Source of the DNA: Microcystis aeruginosa FD4
Lineage (GTDB): Bacteria; Cyanobacteriota; Cyanobacteriia; Cyanobacteriales; Microcystaceae
Assembly: GCF_009792235.1 (NCBI RefSeq)
Contig: NZ_CP046973.1
Coordinates: 3,410,001-3,474,000, forward strand
DNA: 64,000 nt
Reading direction: 5' to 3'
Part shown: positions 43,572 to 52,344 of the stretch, piece after piece
Numbering within the stretch: position 1 is the first letter of the stretch
Layout: every line of letters begins with the position of its first letter
Notes under the pieces: model-generated
Told to the model about the DNA's origin: nothing
The model's database searches: none
What the model saw: the letters and a program-made list of their open reading frames with translations, nothing else
Translations under genes and position numbers: made by a program

Positions 43572-45590
43572 TTAGGCAATTTTGCGAGATTCGCCGGCAC
43601 TAGGACGAGCATCAATAGCCACTTCGGCCATGGTGATGTTTTGTTTGATCTCTAAACTATTGAGATAACCGATCGGATCCTCGGCATCAAACTCGATACC
43701 ATCGAATAAAAGAATCGGTGTGCGACGATATTTAATATCCCCTAGACCCAATTCCCGGGCCGCGGTACTAAAGACACCCACCCGACAGACGCGTTCAAGA
43801 ATTTCTACCCAGTTACGGGGGAAAGGAATGTGGCCCCAGCGCGCCATTTGGGTCATCATCCAGAGGTGTTCGGTACGACTGGGACGATTTACCCCTTCTC
43901 CATAGAACAGATGGTGTGCATATTCTTTCATCGGTTGATCGAGACTGCACGCGTAGGAGTTGGGATCACCCAGTTGGATATAATCGATATTGGTACTAAG
44001 ATACTGACGACTGGCGAGGATTTGACGAATTTCTTCCTGATTCCCTTCCTCAGCACAGTAGCGACAACCTTCCAGCAGTGCTTTGACTAAAGCGACATGG
44101 GTATTAGGGTATTTATTGGCCCAATCTTCCCGGACTCCCAGGGCCTTACCCGGGTGGCCCTGCCAGATTTCTAAGTCGGTAGCGACGGTGTAACCGATAC
44201 CTTCCATGGCGGCCCGTAGATTCCAGGGTTCACCGACACAGTAACCGTCAATACTGCCGGTTTTCAGGTCAGCTACCATTTGGGCCGGGGGAATAGTTTC
44301 GAGGTGAACATCTTTATCCGGGTCAATACCAGAGGCCGCTAACCAGTAACGCAGGAGCAAATTGTGCATGGAGGAGGGGTGAACCATGCCAAAAATATGG
44401 CGCTGCTCCCGGGATTCCAATAGCATCTGTTTTAAAGCATTACCGTCAATCACTCCCTCGTCATAGAAGCGTTTAGCGAGGGTGACACCGTTACCGTTAC
44501 GAGTCATAGTCAGGGCGCTGACAATCGGCAAAGGTTGATCCTGATAACCACCGACGGTTAACCAGGTGGCCATTCCTGAGGGCATTTGCGCCCCGTCGAG
44601 GAATCCCCCTGCGATCCCGTCCACAATGCCCCGCCAACTGGTTTCCCGGACCAAATTCACCTCATCTAGACCATGTTTAGTAAAGAATCCCTTTTCTTTG
44701 GCCACTGCTAGGGGCGCGCAAGCGGTGAGGGGAACAAAACCGATTTCTAGATTGACTTTTTCTAAACCGTGACGGGCAATAACTTCGACTTTGCGAGCGC
44801 GTAGTTTTTTGATCCGTTTTTGTTGGTTGAGGAAATAGATAATTTCGCTCCGGAGACTGTAGTAACTGGGGTGTTCTACCACTTCCATGCGTTTGCGGGG
44901 ACGGGGGATATCTACTTCCAAAATACCGCCAATTTTTGAGCCGGGACCGTTGGTGAGCATGACGATGCGATCGGATAATAACACCGCTTCATCCACATCG
45001 TGCGTCACCATTACCGAGGTCATTTCGTATTCTTCGCATAGTTGCATTAACTGTTCCTGTAGATTACCTCTAGTCAGGGCATCTAACGCGCCAAAGGGTT
45101 CGTCTAAAAGCAGCACTTTCGGACGGATGGCTAGGGCGCGAGCGATCGCTACCCGTTGTTTCATCCCCCCCGATAATTCGTTGGGACGTTTATCCACTGC
45201 ATGACGAAGATTGACCAGATCGATATATTTTTCGACTTCGGCTTTTCTTTCATCTTCTGATAGTTGGGTGAGAACTTGATCGACGGCGAGGGTGATATTT
45301 TCTTTGACGGTTAACCAGGGCAAAAGGGAATAGTTTTGGAAGACTACCATGCGATCTGGCCCTGGTTTTTTAATGCTTTGACCTTGCAAAGTCACCACTC
45401 CTTCCGTGGGCAAATCTAAACCGGCGATCATGTTTAAGAGGGTGGATTTTCCGCAACCAGAGTGACCGATAAGGGAGATAAATTCCCCTTTTTTGATCTG
45501 TAAATCGATCCCTTTTAAGGCCACATATTCACCGCCACCACTGAGGGGGAAGACTTTATCAATGTTATCGACAGCAACAAACAAACTCAT
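43572..45590 (-). CDS. nrtC: nitrate transport protein NrtC (ATPase fused to an NrtA-like domain)
   Basis: The 672-residue protein has an N-terminal ABC ATPase (GHSGCGKSTLLNMIAG, ELSGGMKQRVAIARAL, LLLDEPFGALDALTRG). From about residue 280 it has a substrate-binding domain like NrtA (LEIGFVPLTACAPLAVAKEK, GFFTKHGLDEVNLV, GSIDGYCVGEPWN). This fusion is the mark of cyanobacterial NrtC; the C-terminal domain mediates inhibition by ammonium. It is placed between nrtB and nrtD. All motifs are complete. Confidence 0.97.
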   Translation of the reverse strand: MSLFVAVDNIDKVFPLSGGGEYVALKGIDLQIKKGEFISLIGHSGCGKSTLLNMIAGLDLPTEGVVTLQGQSIKKPGPDRMVVFQNYSLLPWLTVKENITLAVDQVLTQLSEDERKAEVEKYIDLVNLRHAVDKRPNELSGGMKQRVAIARALAIRPKVLLLDEPFGALDALTRGNLQEQLMQLCEEYEMTSVMVTHDVDEAVLLSDRIVMLTNGPGSKIGGILEVDIPRPRKRMEVVEHPSYYSLRSEIIYFLNQQKRIKKLRARKVEVIARHGLEKVNLEIGFVPLTACAPLAVAKEKGFFTKHGLDEVNLVRETSWRGIVDGIAGGFLDGAQMPSGMATWLTVGGYQDQPLPIVSALTMTRNGNGVTLAKRFYDEGVIDGNALKQMLLESREQRHIFGMVHPSSMHNLLLRYWLAASGIDPDKDVHLETIPPAQMVADLKTGSIDGYCVGEPWNLRAAMEGIGYTVATDLEIWQGHPGKALGVREDWANKYPNTHVALVKALLEGCRYCAEEGNQEEIRQILASRQYLSTNIDYIQLGDPNSYACSLDQPMKEYAHHLFYGEGVNRPSRTEHLWMMTQMARWGHIPFPRNWVEILERVCRVGVFSTAARELGLGDIKYRRTPILLFDGIEFDAEDPIGYLNSLEIKQNITMAEVAIDARPSAGESRKIA

Positions 45591-45659
45591 GGTTTTTTCT
45601 CCTTAAATTGGCTCAAGTTTTAGTTATTTAGAAATGGGGAAATTTTCCCCATCAATTCC

Positions 45660-46490
45660 CTATTGACGAACGATTTGAGTTTGCAACCAAGCCATAAAGC
45701 GATCGAGTAATAAACCCACACCACCGATATAAAACAGAGCGAGAATAATATCACTTATGTAGTTATTTTGGTAGGCATCCCAGATAAAGAAACCGATACC
45801 GACGATACCCGACATAACAATTTCAGCCGCAATAATCGCTAACCAAGCTAAACCGATCGCAATTCTCAAACCAGTGAAGATGTAGGGAAGTGCCGAGGGA
45901 ATTAATATCTTGAAAAAGAATTTTTTGCTGGACAATTGCAAGACTTGTTTAACGTTGATATAGTCCTGGGGAATTTGTTGGACACCCACAGTGGTATTAA
46001 TCAAAATCGGCCAAACTGCGGTAATAAAGATAACGAATAAAGCCGCGGGTTGGTTTTGTTGTAAAGCGGCCAAAGATAGGGGAACCCAAGCGAGAGGAGG
46101 AACTGTTCTCAGGAATTGAAAAAGGGGATCGAGTGCCTTATTTAAGAAAGGATTTAAACCGACCATAATCCCCACTCCAATACCCACCACTGCGGCAAAA
46201 AAATAACCGATTAATACCCGTTGGAGACTCGCTAAAGTTTGCCAGAATAGTCCCTTATCAATGCCCCCACGATCAAAGAAAGGATACATTAAATAAGTAC
46301 GAGTCCGTTCATTGGTGATTAGGTCGGATGGGGGGGGTAATTTGATTAATCCCAGCATCGAGACTAATTGCCAAACAATCAGAAAACCCAAGGTACCGAT
46401 AATAGGGGGAAGAATATCTTGGGAATGCTTTTTCCAGAATTTACCGAAGTTGAAACCACCTTTACCTGTTCTGCTGACGCTACTTGCCAT
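45660..46490 (-). CDS. nrtB: nitrate transport permease NrtB
   Basis: I start at ATG 46490 (MASSVSRTGKGGFNFGKFWK), giving 276 residues, the normal NrtB length; the frame extends to 46580 without family similarity. There are six or so membrane helices (ILPPIIGTLGFLIVWQLVSM; VLIGYFFAAVVGIGVGIMVG). The ABC permease loop is ILIPSALPYIFTGLRIAIGL, which contacts the ATPases NrtC/NrtD. It forms the membrane channel for nitrate. It lies 113 bases after nrtA and 70 before nrtC. Confidence 0.95.
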   Translation of the reverse strand: MASSVSRTGKGGFNFGKFWKKHSQDILPPIIGTLGFLIVWQLVSMLGLIKLPPPSDLITNERTRTYLMYPFFDRGGIDKGLFWQTLASLQRVLIGYFFAAVVGIGVGIMVGLNPFLNKALDPLFQFLRTVPPLAWVPLSLAALQQNQPAALFVIFITAVWPILINTTVGVQQIPQDYINVKQVLQLSSKKFFFKILIPSALPYIFTGLRIAIGLAWLAIIAAEIVMSGIVGIGFFIWDAYQNNYISDIILALFYIGGVGLLLDRFMAWLQTQIVRQ

Positions 46491-46602
46491 TTTGCCGTTT
46501 TCCTTTGTTGAAGATAAAGTTACTTGATTGGGGAGAGAAGAAAACACTTTTGAGATTAATAGACTAGATTTTTTATGCACCTAACCTATCGGGAAAAACT
46601 CG

Positions 46603-47961
46603 CTATTTTTTAATCTCCAAACTATCGAGATAAGCTTGGGGATTGGCGGGGTCAAAAGTTTTGCCATCAAAGAATTTTTCGACACCGCGGGAGGTACTGG
46701 TGGGAATATCGGCCGCGGGAACTCCTAATTCCGTGGCTGCCGCTTTCCAAAGCTCCTCGCGGTTAACTTTGTCGATTAATGCTGAGGCAGTGGTTAAAGT
46801 TTCTTTCGGCAAGAAACCCCAACGAACACTTTCGGTTAAAAACCAGAGATCATGACTCTTGTAGGGATAGGAAACGCTACCAGCAGGATCTTTCCAGTAG
46901 AAAACCCCTTTATTTTTGTCGGTGATTTCCGGTTTACCGTCACCCATTTTCTGTATTCCTTTGAGGGGACCGGCGATAAGTTCTTCTTTGAGGTTGAAAT
47001 AAGCCGGTTTAGCGAGAATTGCCGCCGCTTCTGCTCGATTTGCCTCTTGATCTAGCCATTGCTGCCCTTCCATGACTGCTTTTAACACCGCTTTGGTGGC
47101 TTTCGGGTTTTTATCCACCCAATCGGCGCGGATAGCGAGGTATTCTTCCGGGTGATAGGGCCAGATTTCTGCGGTTAAAGCTGACATAAAACCGATCTGA
47201 TCAGCCACAATTCTCGCCGGCCAAGGATCGCCGGTACTAAACGCATCCATGGTTCCCGTTTTCATGTTGGCCACGGTTTGGGCTGCGGGTACGGCAATTA
47301 GGTTAATATCCGTATCGGGGTTAATACCACCGGCGGCTAACCAGTAACGAATCCAGAAGTCTTGGTTAGCTTTCGGGAAAGTATAGGCAGCTTTGAAGGG
47401 AGTTCCCGTCGTTTTCATGCCGAGGATGTAATCTTTGGCGGGTTTCAGGTCTAAACCGATATTTTTGCCCTCGTGTTTACCTGCGATCGCAATTCCGTTA
47501 CCCTGGGTGTTTAACTGCGCTAACACATACATGGGGACTTTAACGTTATTTTTGGTGATTAGTCCCTCGGAAATTAGGTAAGGCATGGGCATTTGCCACT
47601 GTCCTCCGTCAATTCCGCCCGCATCTGCACCAATTTCGACGTTATCCCTAGCGGATCCCCAGTTTGCTTGTTTGGAGACTTCCACATCGGGCATCCCGTG
47701 TTTAGCGAAAAAGCCTTTTTCCTTGGCAATAATTAAAGGTGCGGCCTCAACAATAGGAATATAACCTAATTTAATTTTGGTGGTTTCGGGGGCCTCTCCG
47801 GGAGCCACCGCTACGGGAGAGGCTGCTGGGGAAGCGGGCGCGGTGGTGGTGGTTCCACCCGTACTGTCGGGGGGATTACCCACACAACCTTTCAGGACAA
47901 CAGCCCCTGCCGCTGAAACTGCCGCCGTGGTTAAAAATTTCCGTCTCGAAAAATTTGACAT
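46603..47961 (-). CDS. nrtA: nitrate-binding lipoprotein NrtA
   Basis: The 452-residue protein begins MSNFSRRKFLTTAAVSAAGA followed by VVLKGC. It has a twin-arginine motif (SRRKF) and a lipobox Cys at residue 26, so it is probably exported folded and tethered to the membrane. A Ser/Thr/Pro/Ala linker precedes the binding domain (IKLGYIPIVEAAPLIIAKEK, GTMDAFSTGDPWPARIVADQ). It captures nitrate and nitrite for NrtBCD. It is the first gene of the operon. In the roughly 240-base upstream region I found no perfect NtcA site (GTA-N8-TAC), although NtcA control is usual for this operon. Confidence 0.97.
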   Translation of the reverse strand: MSNFSRRKFLTTAAVSAAGAVVLKGCVGNPPDSTGGTTTTAPASPAASPVAVAPGEAPETTKIKLGYIPIVEAAPLIIAKEKGFFAKHGMPDVEVSKQANWGSARDNVEIGADAGGIDGGQWQMPMPYLISEGLITKNNVKVPMYVLAQLNTQGNGIAIAGKHEGKNIGLDLKPAKDYILGMKTTGTPFKAAYTFPKANQDFWIRYWLAAGGINPDTDINLIAVPAAQTVANMKTGTMDAFSTGDPWPARIVADQIGFMSALTAEIWPYHPEEYLAIRADWVDKNPKATKAVLKAVMEGQQWLDQEANRAEAAAILAKPAYFNLKEELIAGPLKGIQKMGDGKPEITDKNKGVFYWKDPAGSVSYPYKSHDLWFLTESVRWGFLPKETLTTASALIDKVNREELWKAAATELGVPAADIPTSTSRGVEKFFDGKTFDPANPQAYLDSLEIKK

Positions 47962-48000
47962 AGAATCTCCTACCTGCTTACTAAAGCAAGTATGTGTGCT

Positions 48001-48343
48001 GAATTATGGGTAAAGGAATCCCTCGCTAAACTTTCCCTCTAGCCCGTGCTATAGAAATTTAGCTATGGAATATTGAGTCTCAATTGAACTTACTAAATAA
48101 GTCTAGCGGAATTTGGAAAAAATAATTAATCTGAGCGAGAATTTTATTTACAAAAATTTAATTCGATTGATAAGAATTAATTAAGACCATTGATATATCT
48201 AGTTTCTAGGCACTTAAGCCCGTCTGTGGACTTGGGGTGATGGGGAGGTTGGGGGAGTGGGGAAGTGGGGAGGTTGGGGAAGTGGGGAGGTTGGGGAAGT
48301 GGGGAGGTGGGGAAGTGGGGAGAAACAATAAAATGAGCCAAGG
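48001..48343. repeat. nrtA upstream region with a G-rich minisatellite
   Basis: From 48232 to 48320 the plus strand repeats GGGGAGGTTGGGGAAGTGGG-type units, many runs of four G that could form G-quadruplexes. The AT-rich stretch 48050-48190 should contain the nrtA promoter. The same kind of repeat on the other strand occurs at 63285-63385. Confidence 0.6.
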
Positions 48344-48409
48344 GTGAGTTTTAGGAATGCGGCTCCTTCCGGCTTGGTAGAATGGACAATATGCTTTCAC
48401 CCCAAAGTA

Positions 48410-49495
48410 ATGACCAGATCTAAAAAGCCGAAATCACCGAACTGCTCTGATTCGCCCACCTCACCTTCCTTGGCTCTCTCTTCCCTACATTTTCGTCTCC
48501 AAGCTTTAGAGGAGGAGCATCAGTGGCTCCTCAAGCAGATTGCCAGAAAACGCACCGAACTGAAGAAATTCCTCGACCAAATGCGTTCCTTGGCGACGGA
48601 GATTTTCCAGAGAGGGCAACCCCTCTATCAAAAACTTAGCGACCTCGACAGCGAAATACACGCCCTTTTTGACGAAATCCTCACTGCGAGAAAATTGGGG
48701 CAGCAGACGAAGAAAAGCATTCTCGGAATTTACCAGACACTTCAGTTAACGGGGGTGATTAGCCCAAAATTTGAGGATGGAGATGAAGAACTAGACGAAC
48801 TTTTTGGAGACGAAGAACCAGAAGGATCATCGGAGCAATCCGCGCAGGATTTCTTCTCTGGGGGAGACTCATATAGCCGTCACGATGATGGAACAGAGCT
48901 ATCACCTGAAAGCTCGCCTAAATCTCCTGAATCTAGACAAATACGCCGCACTTTCCTGAGAATGGCCGAGATTTTTCACCCCGACAAGGTTACAGACCCC
49001 GAAACTCGGATGCGTCACAACGAGATTATGAAGGAAGTCAACCGCGCCTATAAAGAGGGAGATATTGCCAAACTGCTAGAAATCGAACGACAGCATCAAA
49101 TGGGGGACTCTTTCGCGGTTGAAGGCTCATCGGAAAGCGACCTCAAACGACAGTGCGAGAGGGTTGAAACCAATAACGAACTACTCAAAAAGCAATACGA
49201 GAACCTGAAAAGAGAACTGCGCTCGGTGCGAAATACTCCAGAAGGCGAGATGGTGAAGGCCAGTCGCGCTTGTGAGAAGGATGGCATCGACCCGATTGAG
49301 CAAATGCTAGAGGAGATGAAATTACAAGTTCAATCCACCGAAAAAATCTATAATTTTGTCCGGGACTTCCGCGATAAAAAGATAACGGTTAAAGAGTTTC
49401 TGCGCGGACCTGCCAGGAATATGGGCAGCAGCCCGGAAGAGATGGAAGAAATTTTTGAGCAACTTCTGGAGGAACTTTACAGAATTAGCCGTTGA
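48410..49495 (+). CDS. J-domain (DnaJ-like) coiled-coil protein
   Basis: I use ATG 48410 (MTRSKKPKSPNCSDSPTSPS), 361 residues; the longer frame starts in the repeat. A coiled coil covers about residues 24-85 (LHFRLQALEEEHQWLLKQIA). An acidic, Ser-rich linker (DEELDELFGDEEPEGSSEQS) follows. At about 175-235 is a J domain with the HPD signature (FLRMAEIFHPDKVTDPETRM, then HNEIMKEVNRAYKEGD). A second coiled coil follows (CERVETNNELLKKQYENLKR). J domains stimulate Hsp70. The central position of the J domain is unusual. Its client is unknown. Confidence 0.82.
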   Translation: MTRSKKPKSPNCSDSPTSPSLALSSLHFRLQALEEEHQWLLKQIARKRTELKKFLDQMRSLATEIFQRGQPLYQKLSDLDSEIHALFDEILTARKLGQQTKKSILGIYQTLQLTGVISPKFEDGDEELDELFGDEEPEGSSEQSAQDFFSGGDSYSRHDDGTELSPESSPKSPESRQIRRTFLRMAEIFHPDKVTDPETRMRHNEIMKEVNRAYKEGDIAKLLEIERQHQMGDSFAVEGSSESDLKRQCERVETNNELLKKQYENLKRELRSVRNTPEGEMVKASRACEKDGIDPIEQMLEEMKLQVQSTEKIYNFVRDFRDKKITVKEFLRGPARNMGSSPEEMEEIFEQLLEELYRISR

Positions 49496-49515
49496 AGAGA
49501 AAAAGCCAGTATTTA

Positions 49516-49685
49516 GGGTATGCTGAAAAAGTTTTTCGTGGGGGCTGAGTGTAGGGTTTTACCTAATTTTCAGGGAAAAAGTCCCTGAATTTTCCCCCCG
49601 ATTATTCCTATATCTGGCACTTTTTGATTTTCAAAAAGTCTCAAAGTCTTAGCCAACAAGGTTTTTAGATTTATTCAGCAAACCC
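49516..49685 (+). mobile_element. MITE, family B copy 2 (170 bp)
   Basis: The ends GGGTATGCTGAAAAAGTTTT and CAGCAAACCC flank an interior similar to the 14716 copy but missing about 45 bases. Flanking hexamers TATTTA and TATATA differ at one position, suggesting an older insertion. There is no gene inside. It separates the J-domain gene from vapC. Confidence 0.78.
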
Positions 49686-49717
49686 TATATATTCTCGAAT
49701 TAGTTAGGCGATTAGCT

Positions 49718-50116
49718 TTAACGCCAATTTTCCCACGATAATCCTTGAATACGAGCAAATTCTTGGGGATTGGCCGTAATTAATTTAAGATTATGAGTAA
49801 TCGCCGTTGCACCTATTAACAGATCGTAAGCACCAATGGGAGTCCCGGATTGTTTGAGAGCTGCTCTAATTTGAGCGGCGCAAATGGCTTCTTGATTGCC
49901 AAAGGCAAGAATTGAGATAGAAGCAAGAAATTCGTCAAGAATGGGTCTTATTTTCTTTGCCTTCGCTGGATTAAGAAATAGTCCATATTCGATTTCCATT
50001 AGAGTTATCGCAGAAACGGCAATTTCCCTAGGAGAGTGATTTTTGATCTGCACTAGAGTGTTGCTATCACCTTTGACAAAATCACTAATCGTACAAGTAT
50101 CGAGTAAAACCAGCAC
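49718..50116 (-). CDS. vapC: VapC-type PIN-domain toxin ribonuclease
   Basis: The 132-residue protein is a PIN domain. The first acidic residue is in LVLLDTCTISDFVKGD, the second in AITLMEIEYGLF, and the C-terminal pair in PIGAYDLLIGATAITHNLKL with the ITANPQEF motif. These four acidic positions bind the metal used to cut RNA. It overlaps the stop of the upstream antitoxin by one base, the common VapBC arrangement. It is apparently intact, so the antitoxin should be needed. Confidence 0.9.
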   Translation of the reverse strand: MLVLLDTCTISDFVKGDSNTLVQIKNHSPREIAVSAITLMEIEYGLFLNPAKAKKIRPILDEFLASISILAFGNQEAICAAQIRAALKQSGTPIGAYDLLIGATAITHNLKLITANPQEFARIQGLSWENWR

Positions 50117-50352
50117 TAAATCACCTCATCTTCTCTAGGTGGGGAAAGTTCCTCTCTATAAGCTTCAAAAATAATACCATCACTTACCCCTTGAAAATTA
50201 AGGATAGTTGACGACCATTGCGACTGTTCTTTTGTGGTAATTAAAAGCTGTATTGCTTCTCGAATCAAAGCATTCTGGGATTTGCCTGTAGAGCGAGATA
50301 AAGCCTGTAGTTGCTGACTTAATTCCTCTTCCAGATAAAGATTGAAGTTCAT
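50116..50352 (-). CDS. VapB-like ribbon-helix-helix antitoxin
   Basis: The 78-residue protein begins NFNLYLEEELSQQLQALSRS and continues TGKSQNALIREAIQLLITTK, a CopG/RHH DNA-binding segment. The C-terminal half (GVSDGIIFEAYREELSPPRE) is acidic and would wrap the PIN toxin. It lies immediately before vapC with a one-base overlap. It should both neutralise VapC and repress the pair. No operator palindrome was identified. Confidence 0.85.
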   Translation of the reverse strand: MNFNLYLEEELSQQLQALSRSTGKSQNALIREAIQLLITTKEQSQWSSTILNFQGVSDGIIFEAYREELSPPREDEVI

Positions 50353-50404
50353 AACTTAAATTAAGCAAATAAGTAGCTGGTTATAATTAAATGAAAAATG
50401 GACT

Positions 50405-50510
50405 TTAGGTTCGATCCCCCCTGCCCCCCTTGATAAGGGGGGTGCCGGTAGGCGGGGGGATCCCCCTTGATAAGGGGGCATCTGATAATTTTTAACGCCT
50501 ACCTACTTAA
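50405..50510. mobile_element. family D repeat element next to the first HNH gene
   Basis: CCCCCCTTGATAAGGGGGGT palindromes are followed by CATCTGATAATTTTTAACGC and CTACCTACTTAA, matching the repeat at 42470-42560. It replaces the normal 3' end of the neighbouring HNH gene, whose stop codon lies inside it. Confidence 0.65.
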
Positions 50511-50769
50511 TTTGCTGGCGTGGGTTGAACAGTGAAGCTTCTGCCTCGGTTTCTGGGTCAATCCCCGTTGTGAAGTTATAACGCCTTTCATTGCAACGAC
50601 GACAGGCTAGGGCGAGGTTGTCCAGCGTATCGCTACCACCGAGGGATTGGGGTTGAATATGGTCGATCGAAAGAGGGGCGGAACTGAGGAGTTCGGGATA
50701 GTGACAGTATTCACACCGGAACCTAGCGCGTTGTCGAACAATATGGTAGAGCGATTTAGGAATGACCAT
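50503..50769 (-). CDS. HNH endonuclease, C-terminally truncated by a repeat (HNH pair 1)
   Basis: The 88 residues carry a full HNH core: RCEYCHYPELL, the catalytic SIDHIQPQSLGGSDTLDNL and ACRRCNERRYNF, with CxxC pairs for zinc. The homologous gene at 55 kb continues after FNPR for about 60 residues with WGEHF; here it ends FNPRQQIK, where QIK-stop comes from the family D repeat. The catalytic core survives, so it may still be active. Its start overlaps the partner gene by 14 bases. The biological role is unknown. Confidence 0.8.
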   Translation of the reverse strand: MVIPKSLYHIVRQRARFRCEYCHYPELLSSAPLSIDHIQPQSLGGSDTLDNLALACRRCNERRYNFTTGIDPETEAEASLFNPRQQIK

Positions 50770-51000
50770 TTACTCTGGCGGCAATGACAGCGTTGATGTA
50801 GCTGAAAATTTGGTCGAGTTCGCCAATCGCTTCTAGCTCAAGGACTTCCTCCGGGGTGAGATCATCAGCTTTTTTTTGTCAAGAAGCGTCTGCATCCGAT
50901 CGCCCAGTTCATCTGTAAATTTGAATAGGGTGAGATTATTAATCTGTTGCACCCGCAATCCTTTGGGAATCAGGCCAGAGGGTTTGACAAGAGCGCTCAT
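50756..51000 (-). pseudogene. small partner protein of HNH pair 1, frameshifted at an A8 run
   Basis: From ATG 51000 it reads MSALVKPSGLIPKGLRVQQI, then LTLFKFTDELGDRMQTLLDKK. At a run of eight A (near 50880) the natural continuation KADDLTPEEVLELEAIGELD, then QIFSYINAVIAARVNGHS, is in the next frame. It ends with a TAA overlapping the HNH start. The homologue at 55297-55563 shows the full frame. Either the gene lost one A, or polymerase slippage on the A run still makes some full-length protein. The function is unknown. Confidence 0.65.
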
Positions 51001-51182
51001 GGTTCTAGCTGGCTTTTTGATCAACTTTACTACCCATAATATCACACCACCTTCCCAACTGATAACCGATAACTCTTTCATTGCCTTAATAAAATTTAAC
51101 ATTAACGCCATTTTCCCCAAAAAATCGACCCGCCTAAGGGCGGGAAAGAAAGGAAAAGAGAAAAAAATAGGGAATGAGGGTA

Positions 51183-52092
51183 AACTATCGGCGCACCATT
51201 CCCATACGTTCCCGTGCATATCGTAGAGTCCGAAGGCATTGGGCGGAAATTGCCCGACTGGGGTGGTTTTTTCTCGATATTTTCCTTTGGGTTCATTGGC
51301 GTAGGTATTACTGGCATCATAGTTGGCCAATTCTCCGGTAATAGTTTCCCCAAAGTAAAATGGGGTGGTTGTCCCCGCTCTACAGGCGTACTCCCATTCT
51401 GCTTCGCTGGGTAGCCGATATTCCTGTTTTGTTTCCCTTGATAGTCGTTTACAGAATTCTGTTGCTTGATACCAGTTGACTTTTTCTACGGGTAGCTCAT
51501 TCCCTTGAAATTTAGAGGGATTTGTCTTTAGGTCGATGTCTATTTTAGCGGTTGCGGCGATCGCTCTCCCCTAGGCCTGGGTGATGGGATATTTACCCAT
51601 AAAAAAAGGGGGGACGGTCACTTGATGTTGTGGTCTTTCCCTTCTATATCCTTCCCAATTAAATTTTTTCACCAGTCTTTCGATTTCCTCGTCTTCTGTT
51701 CCGATCGTGAATGTGCCTCCCGGGATGGCAACCATTTCTAGGGTGATGTCGTTGCCCAAATCTTCCCTGAAATATTGGGACTGTTTCCACTCTTTTTTAA
51801 TTTGCTCACCCTTCGTATTTACTCCCACCACCTCAAAGTTAAATACTGATAACGGTTGTTTTGGCTCTTCCGGTTCAAGCTTGAATTGATGGATAATTGC
51901 TCTTTCTAGTTGCTCAAATCCGTCTTCTTCCCAATAATCAAGCCGGTGAATATCTCGCAGATTCAAGCCAACCTCTGCAAGTCGCAGATCAGGAATTTCC
52001 CATTCTTCTAACCTCATGGGAATAAAAAAAATTGTCCCCGGTAGCATCTCTCCCAAGGTATCAACCTTCCGGTTATTTTTCTTAACGAACGA
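51183..52092 (-). pseudogene. TIR-SUMF1 (formylglycine-generating-enzyme-like) protein, decayed
   Basis: The minus strand begins inside a TIR-like domain (SFVKKNNRKVDTLGEMLPGT, then FFIPMRLEEWEIPDLRL and LDYWEEDGFEQLERAI). The SUMF1 domain follows (ITLEMVAIPGGTFTIGTEDE; QHQVTVPPFFMGKYPITQA). An in-frame TAG replaces the expected Gln-Trp near 51570. The frame then continues VEKVNWYQATEFCKRLS, YRLPSEAEWEYACRAGT and FGLYDMHGNVWEWCADS, and ends without the rest of the domain. The N-terminus, one codon and the C-terminus are lost. TIR-SUMF1 proteins are common cyanobacterial signalling or conflict proteins; this one is a relic. Confidence 0.8.
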
Positions 52093-52344
52093 TCGAATGG
52101 CGAGCTACTTGACAGACCAGTAGATGCTCTGAAACTATGCAGGACCGCTGCTTGAGATATTTGTTGTTTAGCATTGTCTTTCACCATGTCCTCCTCATCT
52201 CTATCTTGATTCTCTCACTCCTGTTGGTGATTACTCACCTCTTTGGTCGCAATAAACCTATACCTGTAAGCTCCTCCCCTCTCCCTGCTCCCTGCTCCCC
52301 CGCAACGCGCACGAAGTGGTCTCCCATCTCCCATCACCTCACCC

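Noticed and set aside
47962..48200. NtcA-binding site upstream of nrtA
   Set aside because: No GTA-N8-TAC match could be found in the AT-rich region, although NtcA control is usual for this operon.
48232..48320. G-rich repeat as a CRISPR-like or structured RNA array
   Set aside because: Units are irregular and have no unique spacers; a minisatellite.
50833..51330. 165-residue frame read as one protein
   Set aside because: It is a mixture of the end of the TIR-SUMF1 relic, intergenic sequence and the start of the HNH partner in one accidental frame.
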